Shown here: one piece after another, positions 62,332 through 64,000 of the stretch
How the letters are laid out: each line of letters starts with the position of its first letter
Position numbering within the stretch: the first letter of the stretch is position 1
NCBI GenBank assembly: GCA_958296075.1
Contig: CATQHW010000005.1
Location: forward strand, 1 to 64,000
From: an uncultured Spirochaetia bacterium
GTDB lineage: Bacteria > Spirochaetota > Spirochaetia > SZUA-6 > Bin103
Direction: 5' to 3'
DNA length: 64,000 bases
Position numbers and translations under genes: made by a program
The notes under the pieces: model-generated
Told to the model about the DNA's origin: nothing
Databases searched by the model: none
What the model saw: the letters and a program-made list of their open reading frames with translations, nothing else

Positions 62332-63492
62332 TCAGGTAAGCCAGCGTCCGAAGCCGGCGCCCCAGCGGTCGTACCCGGCGCTCAGGCGGCGAGCGCTCAG
62401 GCCGTCGGCGGCGGCGATCCACAGCTCGGGCGGCTGGGTGACCCGTGCGCGCGAGAACGCCACCGCGTCACCGGCCGCCGACCAGGAGGCGTGATAGTCC
62501 CAGCGGCCCTCCTCAGCCGCGGTGATCTCCGCCGCGTCGCCCGAGTCGGGGTCCAGAGCGCAGAGCTGCGTGCCGCCGCGCGCCAGTTCGGGTGCATGGA
62601 GCAGCTCCTGGTGATCGGGACGGGAGGCGTCATAGCGGGCGTCCGCGTGTGAGTCGGGCAGCAGCCGGGTCCAGGTGATGCGCTCCTGACCCGGAATCCA
62701 GGAGGTCATGTTGGAACCGCCGCCGCGGTGGCCGGCGACTCCGTAGGAGGTGCCGAACCAGTGCGACTGGCCGCAGGTCACGACCCGGTGGGCGGTGCCG
62801 TCGGGACGGCCGATGCACAGATCGGCGGCGAAGTGGGCTGGATCGACCGCGGCGTGGCAGTCCAGGTACGCCAGGCGGTCGCCGGCCGCCGACCACACCG
62901 GCGCGAAGTAGAGATGTCCGGTACGCGCGGCCACCATGACTCGGCCGCCGCCGGCGATGTCGATCACCTCGATGCTGTAGGGATAGACCCGGGGATACCT
63001 GCCCGACTTGTCGCCGGTGACGTGACAGGCGATGCGCGTCTGGTCGGGGCTGAGATCGACGCCGTAGTGGAAGCCCTGACCGGGGTGCGTGAGCGGGCGG
63101 CAGGCGCCGCCGTCGGCGTCCAGCAGGTACAGGTGCTGCGCGCCGCCGACCATGGCGCCGGCCAGCAGGCGGCGGCCGTCGGCGAATGCCGCCGCGCAGG
63201 TGAAGAACCGGCTCGGGCGGTCGGCGACGTGCAGCGGGTCGAGCCGGCCGCTGCGCAGGTCGTAGAGCCAGAGGTTGACGTCCACCTCGCCCGTCACCAT
63301 ACGCGCGGTGGTCGTGTCCTCGAAGCTGTGCAGGACGATGCGCCCGTCCGGCAGTGTCGGGCCGAACTGCCAGCGCCGCTGGCGCGGCGCGTCGAAGTCC
63401 AGGAACCGCTCGCCGCTGCCGTCCTCGCCCACGATGCCCAGCCGTCCGCCGGCGTGGAATCCGATCAGGCGAGCGGGCTTCACGAGACTCAC
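62332..63492 (-). CDS. PD40/TolB-like beta-propeller protein
   Basis: A 386-residue protein of repeated beta blades: ADGRRLLAGAMVGGAQHLYL, LSPDQTRIACHVTGDKSGRY, WSAAGDRLAYLDCHAA, WSAAGDAVAFSRARV. This is the pattern of TolB-like or oligogalacturonate-lyase-like propellers. There is no signal peptide. A conserved HWFGTSYGVAGHRGGGSN segment with several His residues might bind metal or substrate. Enzyme activity is not established. Confidence 0.7.
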   Translation of the reverse strand: MSLVKPARLIGFHAGGRLGIVGEDGSGERFLDFDAPRQRRWQFGPTLPDGRIVLHSFEDTTTARMVTGEVDVNLWLYDLRSGRLDPLHVADRPSRFFTCAAAFADGRRLLAGAMVGGAQHLYLLDADGGACRPLTHPGQGFHYGVDLSPDQTRIACHVTGDKSGRYPRVYPYSIEVIDIAGGGRVMVAARTGHLYFAPVWSAAGDRLAYLDCHAAVDPAHFAADLCIGRPDGTAHRVVTCGQSHWFGTSYGVAGHRGGGSNMTSWIPGQERITWTRLLPDSHADARYDASRPDHQELLHAPELARGGTQLCALDPDSGDAAEITAAEEGRWDYHASWSAAGDAVAFSRARVTQPPELWIAAADGLSARRLSAGYDRWGAGFGRWLT

Positions 63493-63650
63493 GCTACCAG
63501 GAAAGGCGCCGCCCCAGAGCTCGGCAAGGAACCTGCACCAGTGGAGCCCTCAGCACGAAGTGGATTCCCTTCGTCTCGATCAGGTCCGGTCGTGGAGAAA
63601 CGCCCGGTGAGCTTGCCGGCAGGGCGACAAGCTCATAGTCTTGGGGGGTC

Positions 63651-64000
63651 ATGACCGCCACGCAGAAATACCTGTTCGACCTGCAGGGCTACCTGCTGGT
63701 CGACGACGTGCTCACCGACGAGCAGTGCCATGCCGCCAAGCGCAAGATACGCCAGCGTATGCAGCCGCTCGCCAAGACCCCGGACGGCTACGACGCCAAC
63801 GGCACCTGGCACCGCTGCGCGGGCTTGGTCGAGGCGGGGGAGCCGTTCATCTCGCTGATCGACCATCCCAGGCTGCTGGAGGTGCTGACCGAGATCATCG
63901 GTCCGAAGCTGCGCCTGGAGAGCGCCTACAGCTTCGTGCGCTCCAAGGGGTGCCCGCAGTTCGAGATGCATGGCGGCCATCGCGGCGGCCGGGTCAACTT
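63651..64000 (+). CDS. Phytanoyl-CoA dioxygenase (PhyH) family protein, 5' part
   Basis: The ATG at 63651 follows a run of six G bases. The 116 visible residues (FDLQGYLLVDDVLTDEQCHA, LIDHPRLLEVLTEIIGPKLR, FEMHGGHRGGR) match the N-terminal half of Fe(II)/2-oxoglutarate dioxygenases of the PhyH family. The gene is cut by the right edge, before the HxD and distal His metal ligands can all be seen. Such genes are multiplied in some sponge-associated and other marine bacteria. The substrate is unknown. Confidence 0.85.
   Translation, partial: MTATQKYLFDLQGYLLVDDVLTDEQCHAAKRKIRQRMQPLAKTPDGYDANGTWHRCAGLVEAGEPFISLIDHPRLLEVLTEIIGPKLRLESAYSFVRSKGCPQFEMHGGHRGGRVN

Overview
The window is a gene-dense bacterial chromosome segment of very high GC (roughly 70% by eye), with about 60 protein genes and two tRNA genes. 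There is no rRNA, CRISPR array, integrase or insertion sequence. Several traits fit a GC-rich spirochaete or a close relative: an alanyl-tRNA synthetase of only about 597 residues without the C-terminal C-Ala domain, a fused AroD-AroE, lipoproteins with loose lipoboxes, a LysM-ended repeat lipoprotein, a stand-alone FliG N-domain protein and an orphan MsmK/UgpC-type ATPase. The Na+-translocating NQR pump and a PhyH dioxygenase suggest a marine or host-associated life. The lineage is inferred from gene content and was not tested by phylogeny.

Layout: 1-5.4 kb holds aspS (cut by the edge, with an apparent frameshift), a DUF255/thioredoxin-domain gene (also apparently frameshifted), ribA, a LOG-family gene and an orphan MoxR ATPase. 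5.5-10.7 kb is one tightly overlapping molybdenum-cofactor operon (moeA-moaA-moaC-moaD-moaE) running into msrP-msrQ, the periplasmic methionine sulfoxide reductase that uses this cofactor. clpB follows on the minus strand. 13.4-20.3 kb is nqrABCDEF followed by a polyprenyl diphosphate synthase. 20.3-22.6 kb is a small accessory patch: a HEPN protein with a possible nucleotidyltransferase remnant, a coiled-coil PD-(D/E)XK-like nuclease, a duplicated tail of an E2-type acyltransferase, and a degenerate E2-like gene beside ndk.

23.1-32.0 kb is a nitrogen-control region: glnA, a glnE enlarged by two ACT domains, then on the minus strand a GAF-type sigma54 activator, amtB and a P-II protein without Tyr51. 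A textbook sigma54 promoter abuts the amtB start codon. Three palindromes spaced exactly 30 bp apart lie upstream of it, and a related palindrome lies upstream of glnA. Together these suggest an uncharacterised nitrogen regulon read by the neighbouring activator.

32-49 kb is a mixed housekeeping region: an aminotransferase, lipoproteins, the ABC ATPase, a lipoprotein with six near-identical 120-bp repeats, aroDE-coaE-SPOR, a degenerate M28 peptidase-like membrane protein, hisB, alaS, TM2, asnS with the FliG-N gene, and a phospholipase C-like gene. 49.4-56.5 kb holds tRNA-Phe, hisC, and argR-argC-argB-argD-argG ending at tRNA-Pro. 56.5-64 kb holds two conserved hypothetical genes, an outer-membrane barrel, an SDR, an acyltransferase with a zinc ribbon, pyrE, a beta-propeller gene and a PhyH gene cut by the right edge.

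No stretch longer than about 200 bases lacks a gene. The longest gaps (13387-13576, 23088-23250, 30353-30510, 59339-59515, 63493-63650) are promoter regions or short divergent spacers; the first three hold the regulatory sites listed.
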